Origin: Luzula sylvatica | Taxonomy: Eukaryota; Streptophyta; Magnoliopsida; Poales; Juncaceae | Assembly (NCBI GenBank): GCA_946800325.1 | Contig: OX326958.1 | Span: 64,398,366-64,462,365 of the forward strand | DNA: 64,000 bases | Direction of reading: 5' to 3' | Part shown: positions 1-11,114 of the stretch, piece after piece | Layout: every line of letters begins with the position of its first letter | How positions within the stretch are numbered: the stretch's first letter is position 1 | The notes under the pieces: generated by a model | Told to the model about the DNA's origin: nothing | Databases searched by the model: none | Seen by the model: only the letters and a program-made list of their open reading frames with translations | Made by a program: the position numbers and the translations under genes

Positions 1-19
1 AATTAATATATAGACTCAC

Positions 20-843
20 TTAAAACATGAGATTCGGCCAATGTGAGGCAAATAAACTTTCCACCAGTCTTAAGTACCCTTTTCACCTAAATGAAAATAT
101 CAAAATGTAATTTCAATAATTCATATGGGGGTTTTAGCAAAATTCACAAAAAAAAAATATGTACCTCATTGAGATATTTACTACCCAACTCGGTACCAAC
201 TTCAGGCTCCATTAACGCATCCAATCCTCCTTTATCGAGAATTACATCAAATCCCTCATCTGAAAACTAGTTTAAAATTCAATATATTAAAATAACGTAA
301 CAATTCAAACAAAAGAATAAAAATGAAAATTAAGAGTATAAGCTATTACTTGGAGATTAGTCATATCCATGGTACGCCATTTCATTTCGGGATGAGACCG
401 CAAATATCTTCTTAGCATGTCAGAAATCACGACCTTTGAAAAATCTACGTTGGTGATGTGGCGAAATCCAGCATCGTATACAAACTCTGACAATCTCGAA
501 CTTCCACAACCTGGTACAAGGATCTGAATCGGATTCGAACCCGATAAGGATGGAGAAGAGAAATGAGATAGTAAGGGCTGTTTGAGCTCTGGCCAGTCTG
601 CGTACCTGTAATCATTGATGATATCGCACCAATCATAATTTATTCATAACAGTTCGTTAAAATAATATAAGAATTCAGTAGTGAAATAATTCGGTACCAT
701 TCAAAGGAATCGCCAGAGCCCCGAAGGGAGAAGAACTTGTCCCAGTTCTCCTTACTCGTGAAGTCGGTTAGGGTTTCCATTATAGAGAGAGCATCGTCTG
801 TTCCTTTGCTCTGTGCTTTCTTCTTCTTCTCCATGGCCGCCAT
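20..843 (-). CDS. METTL13-type (eEF1A lysine/N-terminal) methyltransferase, 5' part of gene only
   Basis: Exons on the minus strand at 698-843, 350-605, 165-259 and 20-86, joined by GT-AG introns; the 564 nt read as 188 codons without a stop and the gene runs off the left edge. The protein starts MAAMEKKKKAQSK. A conserved N-terminal stretch (ENWDKFFSLRG) is followed by a class I methyltransferase fold: motif I ILVPGCGSSRLSE binds S-adenosylmethionine, NVDFSKVVI is the acidic motif II region, and DVILDKGGLDALM and a GGKF stretch follow. This matches the plant homologues of METTL13, which in animals methylates translation elongation factor eEF1A; the plant substrate is inferred. A second in-frame ATG lies three codons downstream (834), so the exact start is uncertain. 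The gene shares its upstream region with the NudC-like gene at 1246. Confidence 0.88.
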
Positions 844-1245
844 GGATGGAGCTCGAGCTGGGGTTTTGAGGTTTTGGGTTGAGTTGAAGGGTACAGAGAA
901 AAAAAAAAACCTTCAATAGGAACTGGTCTTTTGACTCTTTTACAATTAGCCCCTCTCACTTCTCTACTATTGTATAATAAACATTAGTATTGTATGTGTT
1001 ATAAAAATTCAAGAGTATATGAAAGTTTAATTTTATTTAAGAACCTATTTGTAATTAGCTTATTTCTGGACCGGTCCATGTCCACAGAACCTGAATAACA
1101 AAAATAATGTCAATCAGATAAGCCGGTGTTGTACACCGGGTCCATGAAAGTTAGTTTTATCTACAAAGGGAATATTGCTTGCGGAACGAGAATACTAGAG
1201 AGAATCTGTAGAGAAGCGAGGAAGGAATCGAAAAAGAAAGAAATA
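844..1245. promoter_or_regulatory. Shared divergent promoter between METTL13-like and NudC-like genes
   Basis: The start codons of two head-to-head genes lie 402 bp apart. The stretch holds a pyrimidine/AT-rich segment (about 935-1060) and no coding signal, so both 5' UTRs and both core promoters must fit here. No clear TATA box can be assigned to either side. This is an inference from gene layout. Confidence 0.55.
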
Positions 1246-2247
1246 ATGGCGGAGAAGCTGGCTCCAGAAAAGCGGCATGAATTCGTACATGACGGTAATT
1301 ATCTAAAGCTATAGGGGAGTCGATGGTCGGATAACTCTCCGATTACAAAAAAAAAAATCAATTTACTTAACCATAGGGTAGTAAATTGAGGCCGAATTTC
1401 CGTAAAGGTTTAAATTGAATCGTATTGAGGAATTATTGTAAAATTGAGAGTTAATTGATGCTTGATCGTGCTAATTTGATTTTAATAGTACCATTTGGTG
1501 CAGTAAAATTGAACTTGTGAAATTCTAATTTTGATTCCAATTGGGGTTTATTTGTGCAGGTAAGAAGGTTTTTGAATGGGATCAAACCATAGAAGAAGTG
1601 AATATGTACATTGATCTGCCAAAAAACGTACCGAAAAAGCTCTTCTATTGCAAAATCGAGTCTAAACATATAGAGCTCGGTATAAAGGGAAATCCTCCAT
1701 ACTTAAATGTACGTAATTTTTTGCAAAAAAGTCCTTGAAAATTCAAAATTTGATTTTCTCAATGCCCTTAATTATTTATTGTTTTTCTGTTCTTGTAGCA
1801 TGATTTGGCTTGTCCTGTGAAGACCGATTCATCATTTTGGACCTTAGGTACTTTACCAAAATAAAATTACAACTTAATTGCAAAATTAAGGATAAAAAAT
1901 ATATTAATTGGGTCTTTTTGTTGATTTTGACGTGAATAGAGGATGACATAATGCACGTGACGCTACAAAAAAGAGAGAAGGGGCAAACTTGGCAATCTCC
2001 ATTTTTAGGGCAAGGTGGCCTTGATCCTTACGCCGCAGATTTAGAACAAAGACGCCTCATGCTTCAAAGATTCCAAGAAGAGGTTTGTAATTATTATTTT
2101 TATTTATTTATATAATATATAAAAGGTTTTGATTAATGGGATTTTATTTTTGGAACGTAGAATCCAGGATTTGATTTCTCTCAGGCTCAGTTTTCTGGGG
2201 ACTGTCCCGATCCAAGAACATTCATGGGTGGCATTCGTACCGATTAA
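1246..2247 (+). CDS. NudC/HSP20-like co-chaperone (NudCD2-type, CS domain)
   Basis: Five exons (1246-1294, 1560-1708, 1799-1847, 1940-2082, 2161-2247) with GT-AG introns give 477 nt, 158 residues plus stop, the usual size for plant homologues such as Arabidopsis At5g58740. The protein begins MAEKLAPEKRHEF. The CS/p23-like beta-sandwich spans about residues 15-100: VFEWDQTIEEVNMYI, then the signature GIKGNPPYLN, then SSFWTLEDD. The C-terminal tail (NPGFDFSQAQFSG, ending GGIRTD) is typical of the NudCD2 branch. Members act as Hsp90-linked co-chaperones in the cytosol. The frame is intact across all junctions and the start is the only ATG that gives the conserved N-terminus. Confidence 0.93.
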
Positions 2248-2609
2248 ATTCTATTTTTAACTTTTTTTAAGTCTGTAATAGAAAGAATTACAATTGATCC
2301 TAAGTGGCCGTGTTTAATGTGAAATTGTTGCAGTGCAACTTGTGCTATATAACATAACAAGTTTAATCCTATGTATTTGTGTTTATTATGTACTTTATTT
2401 CAAATGCGTAATTTATTAATAAAAAGTATTTTTTTTCTTTTTTTGCTTTGAATTGATGTAATTAAATATATACATGATATCGTTTAGTTATGCAAATATA
2501 ATTATTGTTATTTTAAAATTTGGTCAACAATGCAGAAGTGAAGACACATTGATATTGATACAGCCACATTGATATCGATTTACAATTTAATAGGTTCATT
2601 GGTTATGAT
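2248..2609. other. 3' flank of NudC-like gene
   Basis: Short AT-rich stretch that should hold the 3' UTR and polyadenylation signal (AATAAA-like runs near 2420). No gene or repeat seen. Confidence 0.5.
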
Positions 2610-3565
2610 GATCGGTGTGCTATATCCTCATATTTGACCCAAATCTCCTCAGTAGAAACCAAATGAAATTTCACTAAAATATTCAATATACATGGTTAAA
2701 TTTCAATTCGTGATGTTATAAAATGTAACTATAAGAATAATATCACGTCCAAACTCCCCACATTCATATAATTTTGCGTTATATCCGCAGTACTTAAAAT
2801 TATACCTTTCTAAGAGAAGAGTGGATGACTTATTTAATTTCTATATTTAAATTGATTATCCTCCAAAATCTTATAAAAATTATAGTATGGTCTGAAAATC
2901 ATTCCCCAAGTAAACTTTGTTCGGTTATAACATTATAAACTATGGTTGCTTTTATACAGGTCCTCCTTGCAAGTTTCTCATTTCGTAACGTCAATTATTG
3001 TGTTCGCAGATGAATACTTTTTGCATGCAACGACCCAATACTCATGATATTATCACAAAAATAACATGATATTATCACCAAAATAACATGTGTTCTATTT
3101 ATTTGCGATCATGAGTATTGGGTAAATGCATGGAAAATGTATTCGACTCTGAACACTATAATTGACGTTACGAAATGAGAAATTTGCAAGGAAGATTTGT
3201 ATAAAAGCAACCATAGTTTATGGTGCTATAACAAACAAAAAGTTAAATTGGCGAATGATTTTTAGATCATACTATATCTTTTAAGATTTTGGAGGATAAT
3301 CAATTTAAACGTAGAAGAAATTAAATAAATCGTCCAGTCTTTTCTTAGACAGTCATTATTTTAAGTACTGACCGTATACGGTCAAATTATATGGATGTGT
3401 GAAGATCGGGAGTGATATTATTTTTGTAATTAAATTTTGTAATACGATGAATTGAACTATGACCAAATAACCAGATACGACGAATGTTGTGGTGAAATTT
3501 CATTTGATTTCTAGGGAGACGAGCGTCAAATATGAAGATTTGGAAGCAAATCCAACATTTCAGGT
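2610..3565. mobile_element. Foldback (long inverted-repeat) element
   Basis: Two imperfect arms of about 400 bp face each other: for example TATGGTTGCTTTTATACAGG near 2941 mirrors the reverse complement near 3200-3225, and CAAATGAAATTTCAC near 2661 mirrors 3490-3510. The centre (about 3030-3120) has an inner palindrome around CCCAATACTCATGAT and a 24-bp tandem repeat (AACATGATATTATCACMAAA). It has no coding capacity. It fits a foldback transposon or large MITE; target duplications were not resolved, so the outer ends are approximate. Confidence 0.7.
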
Positions 3566-4111
3566 TATTAATAACCAATATTAAGCTGTTTTTGAAATTA
3601 TTACAAAATTTACATTTGTTCGAGGAAATCTTACGCGGATAAGATTTCTCCCTTGAAAGTCATTATTTTAGTCATGTCACCGATGACCTTTGTTGCCATT
3701 TTGTTTTTTCGGACATAGAAAGCGCGTAAGATTTCTTCTTTGATGTTGGATTAAATATAATATAATATGAACATTGAAATTATTACAAAATTTACATTTG
3801 TTTGTTTCTTTAGAATAAACAGGATGTATTATATTTTTGTGGAATTCTTTAGAACAACACTAATTTTTTGGATATTAAAAAAAATACCTTTCTCCTGCTC
3901 CCAAAGAATTTCTCCAAACTAAATTTCATTTTCAAATATCCTTTTACGATTAGAACAAAATTTAGATGGTGTTAAATATTTTTTGGACTAAGATATCCAT
4001 ATATATTAATATTTAGTTTTACTAAATCCATGTTGGTATTTTTCTTATTAATTTTAAAAATCTCCTTAAATACTTTTTTAACATATAATAATTTAAAAAG
4101 AGTGGTGATGC
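3566..4111. other. AT-rich intergenic DNA
   Basis: No gene seen. Contains a direct repeat (ATTATTACAAAATTTACATT at about 3597 and 3779) flanking a segment with a short palindrome (GAAATCTTACGCGGATAAGATTTC near 3626, quoted in two halves by position). Confidence 0.4.
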
Positions 4112-4852
4112 ATGTCCCCTTAAAATTCCCTAGATTCATTGATGTGTTGGTGCCTGCATTAATGATGGTGTTAAACCATAAATATTAAATATTAATTTTT
4201 TTCCATCATATATAGAAAAAGAAGGTAAAAAAGATCCACCGTTGGTCCGTTTCACACATCATTAATTTATTTAATATTTTAAACAAGTTTGCTTATCACC
4301 ATTTATCACACATCATTAATTTATTTAATATTTTAAACAAGTTTGTCTACCACCATTTATAATATTAATAATCAAATTTAAATCTATAAATTTGGAAAAG
4401 AAATTATTTGACCGAATTAATACACCGTTTAACATGTGTTAAATGGATAAACATGAATAAAAATATCATAAAAAATAAACAAAAGTATAACATTAAAAAT
4501 AAAAATAATAAGTTTCTTAAAAGTTAGTAAAATGAAAATGAAAATATTTTGTTTTAAAAAAAGATTGAAAATAAAATAACAAAAATTTATTAATATAAAT
4601 ATGACTTGTCATGTGTAAAATCAAATATAATAAATAATTAAATAAACAAAATTATTTTTTAATAATTTGATTTACCACATAATTAATGTTGTTTACCATC
4701 TAATTAATACGATTTTGCCACCTAATTAATATCATATATTAATTTGCATAATTTTATGTTTACCATGTATTAATTTGAATTTATCATTAAATTGAGTCAA
4801 TTAAATTCCTACCAACACATCAAAGATTGTGGGGGGAATATAAAGGGGACAA
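4112..4852. mobile_element. MITE-like element with GTCCCCTT termini
   Basis: The left end reads GTCCCCTTAAAATTCCC then TTGATGTGTTGGT; the right end is its imperfect reverse complement (ACCAACACATCAAAG then a G-run and AAAGGGGAC), giving about 45-bp TIRs around 740 bp of very AT-rich non-coding DNA. A direct repeat of about 36 bp (starting CACATCATTAATTTATTT) lies inside at about 4254 and 4308. Superfamily not assigned because the target duplication is unclear. Confidence 0.6.
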
Positions 4853-5722
4853 ATATAATTTTTCTTTAAGAAATAGTAATTATATTTCTGAAAACACTAA
4901 CATCAAATAACAATACAATAATCAACAATATTAAAAAAAAATCTTCAAACTACATTAGCAGAAAAATATCTTATTAATAGTTTGTTTTTTTATTTTGATT
5001 CTCTTTTTATAAAATTTTGTAAAATTTTCAATATCTTTTAGTTTTTATATTAACTTATATGATAATTATATATTAATTTATTATTAGTTATTATCTTATT
5101 AATTATATGTTCCAACGATGTGTAAATTGGATGTAATTTCTTGTGTAAAATCTAATCTTCAAATAAAAAATAAATATAAAAACCATTGCATAATTAACAT
5201 ACAAGTGAATATTGGGAAAAAATACACAAAAAGTATATTCACGTAATATTTAAATTAAATACAATTTATTGCATAAATAAATATTTGTTTCGAAGTTCAT
5301 GAAAATTAAAAAAATATATCAAGATGAGTTTTGTAAAATTAAGTATGAAAATAAAGAATACTTTGGTAAAAAAAATATTTAAAACGATCCAAAATTAATA
5401 TTTGTAAACAAAACTCTGTTCGCATAAATATTTTTGAAAAGTAAGGATTTTTTTTATATCAAAAAGATTTGTTTTTTTTTTTTTTAGGAATTATCTTATA
5501 TTTATATAATAATATAATACCCAACTAAAGGAACAGAAAAAATATTTACATAAAAACATTTATAATCTCAAAGTCGAAAATGCAAAACACCTCCCAAACA
5601 TAAAAAAAAATCCATCTCTTCATAACAACGAAAAATACTAGCAACTTACACATAATACAAGAAAATGAACACAACACAAATTGTGCGGTATATAAAGCAT
5701 CGAAAAGGGCATTAAAAAAAAT
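4853..5722. other. AT-rich intergenic DNA, 3' flank of the TBC gene
   Basis: No coding or repeat structure that I can support. The last 150 bp should contain the 3' UTR of the minus-strand TBC gene. Confidence 0.4.
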
Positions 5723-7202
5723 CTAGCCAACAAAAGAACCTCCTCTTAATTTGTTAGCTACATGCAAAAGGTGGTCTATATTCGAAAGAGGGTAATTTTG
5801 TAATAATTTCAAATTCGCGGTAAAGTCCCCGGCCAATAGCCTTCTCCTCACGAGAATCAACATCGCACAACATACTCGCAATAATGTATCCTATACAAAA
5901 ATAAATTAATTAATTAATATTTAGGGCATTTTAACTCGAGTTTAATAGTTTAGGGTTTAGGGTTTAAATAAGTGTGAGGGAACGAACCGAAGGACCCTCA
6001 GGGTCACCTAACAAAGTATCCCAAATGCGAAGAGAAACATCAAATTCAAATTCCTGAGTCAAAAGTAGTGTGATCCATCTAAACGCATAGAACTGAGGAT
6101 TCACCTAATAAAATATTACAAAATAAATAATCAATTAAATATTTTCACATATTATAAAAAATATTAAAATAATACCTTGGTGGTGATTTCCAAATGGCGC
6201 CAAAGTTCCTCGTCATGTTTCTTTAAAAGCTGAGATAATTTCGAAATGGTAGAACGAATCCCAACAATGGAGTTGTCCAGTTGTTTGCAAAAATTATCCC
6301 TAAATCCACTCAACACCTCCACGAAACAAAAGAATATATCCGCCTCCACATTTGCCTGTTAATAAAAAAATTTAATTCAAGGGTTATATTCGATATTTCA
6401 AAGATTAGAAAGAGAGGCTACGTACAGCATTGCTTTGATCAGGATCGGTGTTGAAAACATAGAAGAGAGGCGCCAATACTTCGTTCATGCCTTGAACGTA
6501 TCTTATTCCAGGATTTAATTTTGCAAATATCATCAATATCCTTTTCAATGACTCCTGTATTATATAAACCATTTATTTCAATTTAACCCCTGAAGAATAG
6601 TTATATTAATTTACCTGATTAGACTTAGCGAGAGGAGAATCTCCAGAGAAAAATGGCATCTCTGGATGAGTACGCTTCACGTCTCTATCGATTTGTTCCA
6701 CAGTCTCAGATTCCTAATATTTTTAAATTAATCCCCGCTTTTATTACACAAAAAATAAAATAAAATAAAAACTAAAAGAGGGGTGTACCTGGAAATATTG
6801 GTTCCAAACGCTAGTTTCGCCGAGACTTAAAGGATGCTCGCCATGATAAATCTGTGATCTGGATAAAAAGCCAGTTCCTTCATCGTCAGAGTTTTCGTCT
6901 TTTTCCTTAATCCCGTCTTTTTCTTCCCACCTTCTAGTTATTTCTGACTGCCATAAAAATCAAATAAAACGATGAGAAAAAATTAGTGGTATCAGAAATG
7001 AGAAAAAAAAAAACTTACAGGGTTTACGAGAAGCTCGTCTCTGAAGATATTATATTGAGATCGTTTCTTCTCCAGTTCTTGCGGCCATAGTGCACGATCA
7101 TTTGGCAAATATCCCAATAAAAGCTGCTCACTATCACAAAATCCAAATCAATTTCTAGTTTCCACAGTTTGGAGAGATTTTAAAATACCCAAATAGACAA
7201 AT

Positions 7203-7241
<39 letters not shown>

Positions 7242-7840
7242 CAGCTCAAGACCTTCCAAACAACTGGCCGCATTTTGGGGTCAGGTATGCCTTGACAAGA
7301 AAGACCCTGAAGCTCTCCAATATTCACCACTTTCTTTGACAGCTGTTATAATCGAAAGAGAAATCAGGTAAAAATGGAGCTTTAAATTATGTTTCTATGT
7401 TTTGAAATCAATGGAATGGACAACTCGCATGTAGAAATCATAATAGGCATTGCATTGTGAAGATGAGATAATGATTAGGAAAAAAGGGGAACGATTTGAA
7501 ATTTTCTAAATCCAAACTAAAACCCTCAAGTGAAGGTACTATGAATCAAATAAACCCTAACCGCTGCACTGAATTCAGCAAGAAGGTGTTGTCTGGAAGC
7601 ACCAGAGAAGCTAGTCTCTTCTGGCGGGTCGGATCTGACAACCGTAGGAGGCGGAGACACCGGCCGAGGAGGAGACGGTTCGGGCAGTGGAGGCGGTGCG
7701 GGAGCAACTGGACGTGGAGCCGGATCATCGAATCGCTCGCTGGCGGAGGTAGTCACCGGAGCAGGGATCGACCACATAGGGCTGTTCAGCCAATCAGGCA
7801 CGCGTTTCTTGGCGGATTTTATGTTGTTCGTTTCCCCCAT
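5723..7840 (-). CDS. TBC-domain Rab GTPase-activating protein (Gyp1/TBC1D13-like)
   Basis: Nine minus-strand exons with GT-AG introns: 7562-7840, 7253-7342, 7019-7123, 6789-6947, 6615-6713, 6426-6554, 6176-6355, 5988-6104 and 5723-5890. All are multiples of three and total 1326 nt, 441 residues, close to Arabidopsis At4g13730. The N-terminus is a Pro-rich disordered stretch (about residues 40-75) beginning MGETNNIKSAKKRVPDWL. The TBC domain then runs nearly to the end. Motif A is MRPVVWKLLLGYLP, motif B IDRDVKRTHP supplies the catalytic arginine finger and motif C YVQGMNEVLAP the glutamine finger, so both catalytic residues are present. The C-terminal helices include CCAMLILVRRRLLAGDF. Such proteins speed GTP hydrolysis by Rab GTPases on endomembranes; the Rab partner cannot be told from sequence. 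Confidence 0.92.
7203..7238. repeat. (GA)n microsatellite
   Basis: About 17 GA units in the second intron of the TBC gene (on the minus strand a pyrimidine tract). Likely polymorphic. Confidence 0.9.
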
Positions 7841-8589
7841 TGTCTCGATGATGATTAGGTCGATTCAGAGTTGAGAGGGTCAATTGTTGCCGGAGCTAGG
7901 GTTTGGGAGGTGGAAGGAGAGAGAAGAGGAGGGGTTAATGGCTTGACTTGATTCTTGTGGTTGGAGTCTCCATTTCATGGGTACTTGAGAAGAGAGAAGG
8001 GAAAAGGTAAAGATCACTTGGTATTGGTATGTCTTCAACGACGAGACTGTCGAGATCTCCCAGATAGTGAAATTTGTTAAGAGGCCCTCTAATGTGTTGT
8101 ATATTACGATAACAAATTAAGAGGCCCTCTAATTTGTGAAATTTGTTAAGAGGCCTTATCGAAAGCTCAATTTGTAAAAATAGCTAGTAAGTTCTGCAAT
8201 TTGCAAATCTAACTCGTTTGTCGGATGGTTTGATTTCGTCATTAAACTCGATGAAAAATGTTAGAGATTGATTTTGGGTGTTAAGAGAGGTTAATTGTCA
8301 AACCGCATCAAGAATTACAAATCTTGTATTTTATCACTTTCGTATTAATTATGTTTTTTTATTGTAATATAAAATACATATTTATATGATAATATTGATA
8401 ATATTATTTCATAATTAAATTATTTGAACACATTTATATATAATTATGTATATAAAATATACAGATTATGAATCATACGATATATATGTATTATCATCCC
8501 ATTAATTAGATAGTACTAATATTTTTTATTTATTCAAAATGCAATGAAAATTAAACATAATAATGAGTGTGGAACAAAAAGGGGGGGGG

Positions 8590-8622
<33 letters not shown>

Positions 8623-9461
8623 AGTGAGTGTGGAATTCCGGACATAAGCAATTTGAAATATATTGTGGTTTAATTTATTGTTGTTATTATTTTAGGAAAC
8701 TTATTAATTTAAGCAAGGACTAATTTGTGAATTGGTGTGGAATTCTGGACATAAGCAAGGCGAATTAATTAATTTGCTTTGGATCAAGGTTAATAATATT
8801 TCGAATAATAAGCAAGGCGAATTAATTAATTTGAAATATAATATTTCGAATAATATAATTTTAGGAAACTAATTTTAAAATAATATAATATAATATATGT
8901 GGATTGTGTTTGAGTATTTACATTTGTGTGTTTCAATGCTGATGATTTAAATGAAAATTAGGAATTTGAGTGTTTGAGTATTTACATTTGTGTACTTGAA
9001 TTTATGTGGATTGTGTACTTGAATTTATGTGGATTTATGAACTATTTTAAATTCTTAATGTTTAATTAAATATATACCAATTCAATATATTAATTAAATA
9101 TTTAATTAAGATATATTTAACATATAATATATATGAAATATGTATTAATTAACATTTCATTAAATATTTAATTAAATAATATATTATATATTAAATATAT
9201 AATATATAATATATAGTAAATATATTCATTAATATATATTTCATATATCTTATATATTAAATATATAATACATATTAATTAAATTTATTAATTAATATAT
9301 TTAATTGAATTAAATATATAAATAAATTAAATATATAAATAATTTTATTTATTTATTAATAATTAAATATATTTATTAATAATAATTGAATTTATTAATT
9401 AATAAAAATTAATATATTGAAAATTAATAGAAATTAATAAATTAAAATATTTCTTTTAGGG
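7841..9461. other. TBC gene upstream region and AT-rich repeats
   Basis: The first few hundred bases are the likely promoter of the TBC gene. At 8060-8155 the phrase AAGAGGCCCTCTAAT recurs, and at 8625-8830 two near-copies of GTGTGGAATTCYGGACATAAG occur. A run of G followed by (TG)n lies at 8580-8621. From 9050 to 9450 the DNA is a degenerate array of ATTAAATAT-type words. No gene. Confidence 0.6.
8580..8621. repeat. G-run plus (TG)n microsatellite
   Basis: A run of about 12 G joins about 14 TG units. Compound simple repeat. Confidence 0.9.
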
Positions 9462-9668
9462 ACGGGTCGCCGGAGAAGGCTTCAGGGAAGGACCGTCGGA
9501 ATTCTGCTATTACGGGCCGTCGGAAATGTTGAAATCAGCGACGGGCCGTCGGAAAAATGCTGTATCAGCGACGACACTTATACCGACGGGCCATCAGCGA
9601 TGGCTGCCCGTCGGTGATAGCATTAGCGACGGTTTTTGCCGTCGCAGATGTTCAGGTTTGTTGTAGGG
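9462..9668. mobile_element. Probable CACTA-type transposon end remnant (CGTCGG subterminal repeats)
   Basis: Within 200 bp the word CCGTCGG/CCGACGG and its variants occur repeatedly in both orientations, and the stretch ends TTTGTTGTAGGGTG, close to the reversed CACTACAAGAAA terminus typical of plant CACTA elements. Dense short subterminal repeats of this kind are characteristic of that superfamily. The other end and a transposase are not seen, so this is a remnant at best. Confidence 0.45.
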
Positions 9669-9896
9669 TGAGTCGTGTGAGAATGGTACGCACACGTTGC
9701 CGGAGTGGAGATCACGACGCCGAAGAAGGAAAGACGGAAGAAATGATTCAACCTTTCGTCAACCATCAATTTGGTGCGGTATGATTGTCAATTCTTCCAT
9801 ATCCGTACGCACGGATCGAGGATGAGGTCCTCGGAATAGGGAAAACACCGCGCCCCTGATCCGCTGCGTGGGGTGCGGGACCAACAATTTCCCAAC
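9669..9896 (+). mobile_element. Old Copia LTR fragment (3' end), plus orientation
   Basis: The segment ends in GATCCGCTGCGTGGGGTGCGGGACC and then TTTCCCAACA, matching the shape of the LTR ends at 27320-27391 and, reversed, at 56564 (GATCCGCTGCGCGGGCC... and TTCCCAACA). It is far more diverged than those copies, and no internal domain adjoins it. Confidence 0.5.
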
Positions 9897-11114
9897 AATA
9901 TGTACGTATTAAGACGACTCAGTTGTCTTGTACGTATTGAACTTGAGAACAAATCACGTCTCACATTTTTGCTTTTCTCATACTTACTTTTTGTACCCTT
10001 ATTTTTTTGCATTTACTTTTCGTATCTTTATTGTTCTCACTACTTACTTTCGGTAACTTTACTTTTCTCGCATTTACTTTTCTTTTACTTACTTTCGTAA
10101 ATTTATTTTCGTGTAGTTGTTTTTCGAACCTTTATTTTTCGTACATTTACCTTTTCATACCTTCACATTTCACATATTTAAAAAAAAAATCGTATTTTAG
10201 TTAGTTAGCACAATATCCATATAGAAATATCAAAATTTAAAAATGCATAAATAATCGTATAGTTACATATTATATTATTTTTAGTTTTCGCTTTTAAAGC
10301 TATTCCCCCCTCTATGCTATTTCGCCTTTGTTAGCGACCAGGGGAGGCTCAAGTTCACTAAAGGCTCTCAATAAAGATATTATGTACGTTTTTTATTATT
10401 CAACATAATCAAACAAAATAGAAAATAACATTTGCATATCAAACTAAAATAAAAAAACATATGATCACTTAAAAACAAATACAATGACATTAACATATCA
10501 AATAAGTCGAAACAGACAACATTTTGACAAACAAAATATCATTCGATATCCACATCAATCAATACTCATATTAAAATACTAAAAACAATCATATTAATTT
10601 GGTTCTCCTATCACCACAATTTCCTAATTTCATATTTAATAATAGAAATTATGATATTAATTTGGCTCTTCTATCACCACAAGGTCCTAATTTCATTTTT
10701 TTTGGTTCAGTTTGGTACATACAAGGTTCTAATCCCAGTCATGAAAGGACATTTTAGTCATATATATTGTCATTTAATCGTGTTATTAAGTTTAGCAAAA
10801 TTATGTTGGATTATAAACCTAATTTAAATTCTAAAAGTGGACAAAATTGATGGGTTTTCAATGTATAAAGGTTATATTTGAAAGAAAATAATTTGAGATG
10901 ATAAATTTGATATTTGTAACTTCGGGACAAAATTGATATTTTATGATTTTAAATGACATACTTGAAATTGCCCCCAAAATAACAAGTAAATTTGCAAATT
11001 TGAGAGTATACCCCTTGAACTTCCACATCAAAGGCCATGCACAAAAGAAATTCAAAGTACATCATAAACTTTGCACCACATAATAATTACAACAAAAGCC
11101 ATGCAATAAAGAGT
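9897..11114. other. Low-complexity and AT-rich intergenic DNA
   Basis: 9960-10170 is a degenerate minisatellite of TTTACTTTTCGTA-like words, which creates false reading frames. 10320-11100 is AT-rich with no gene seen; the last part should contain the 3' UTR of copy A. Confidence 0.5.

Noticed and set aside
7496..7858. 120-residue Arg-rich frame on the plus strand
   Set aside because: Antisense shadow of exon 1 of the TBC gene.
9873..10204. Two hydrophobic frames rich in Leu/Phe/Ser
   Set aside because: Translations of a TTTACTTTTC-type low-complexity array with no family likeness.
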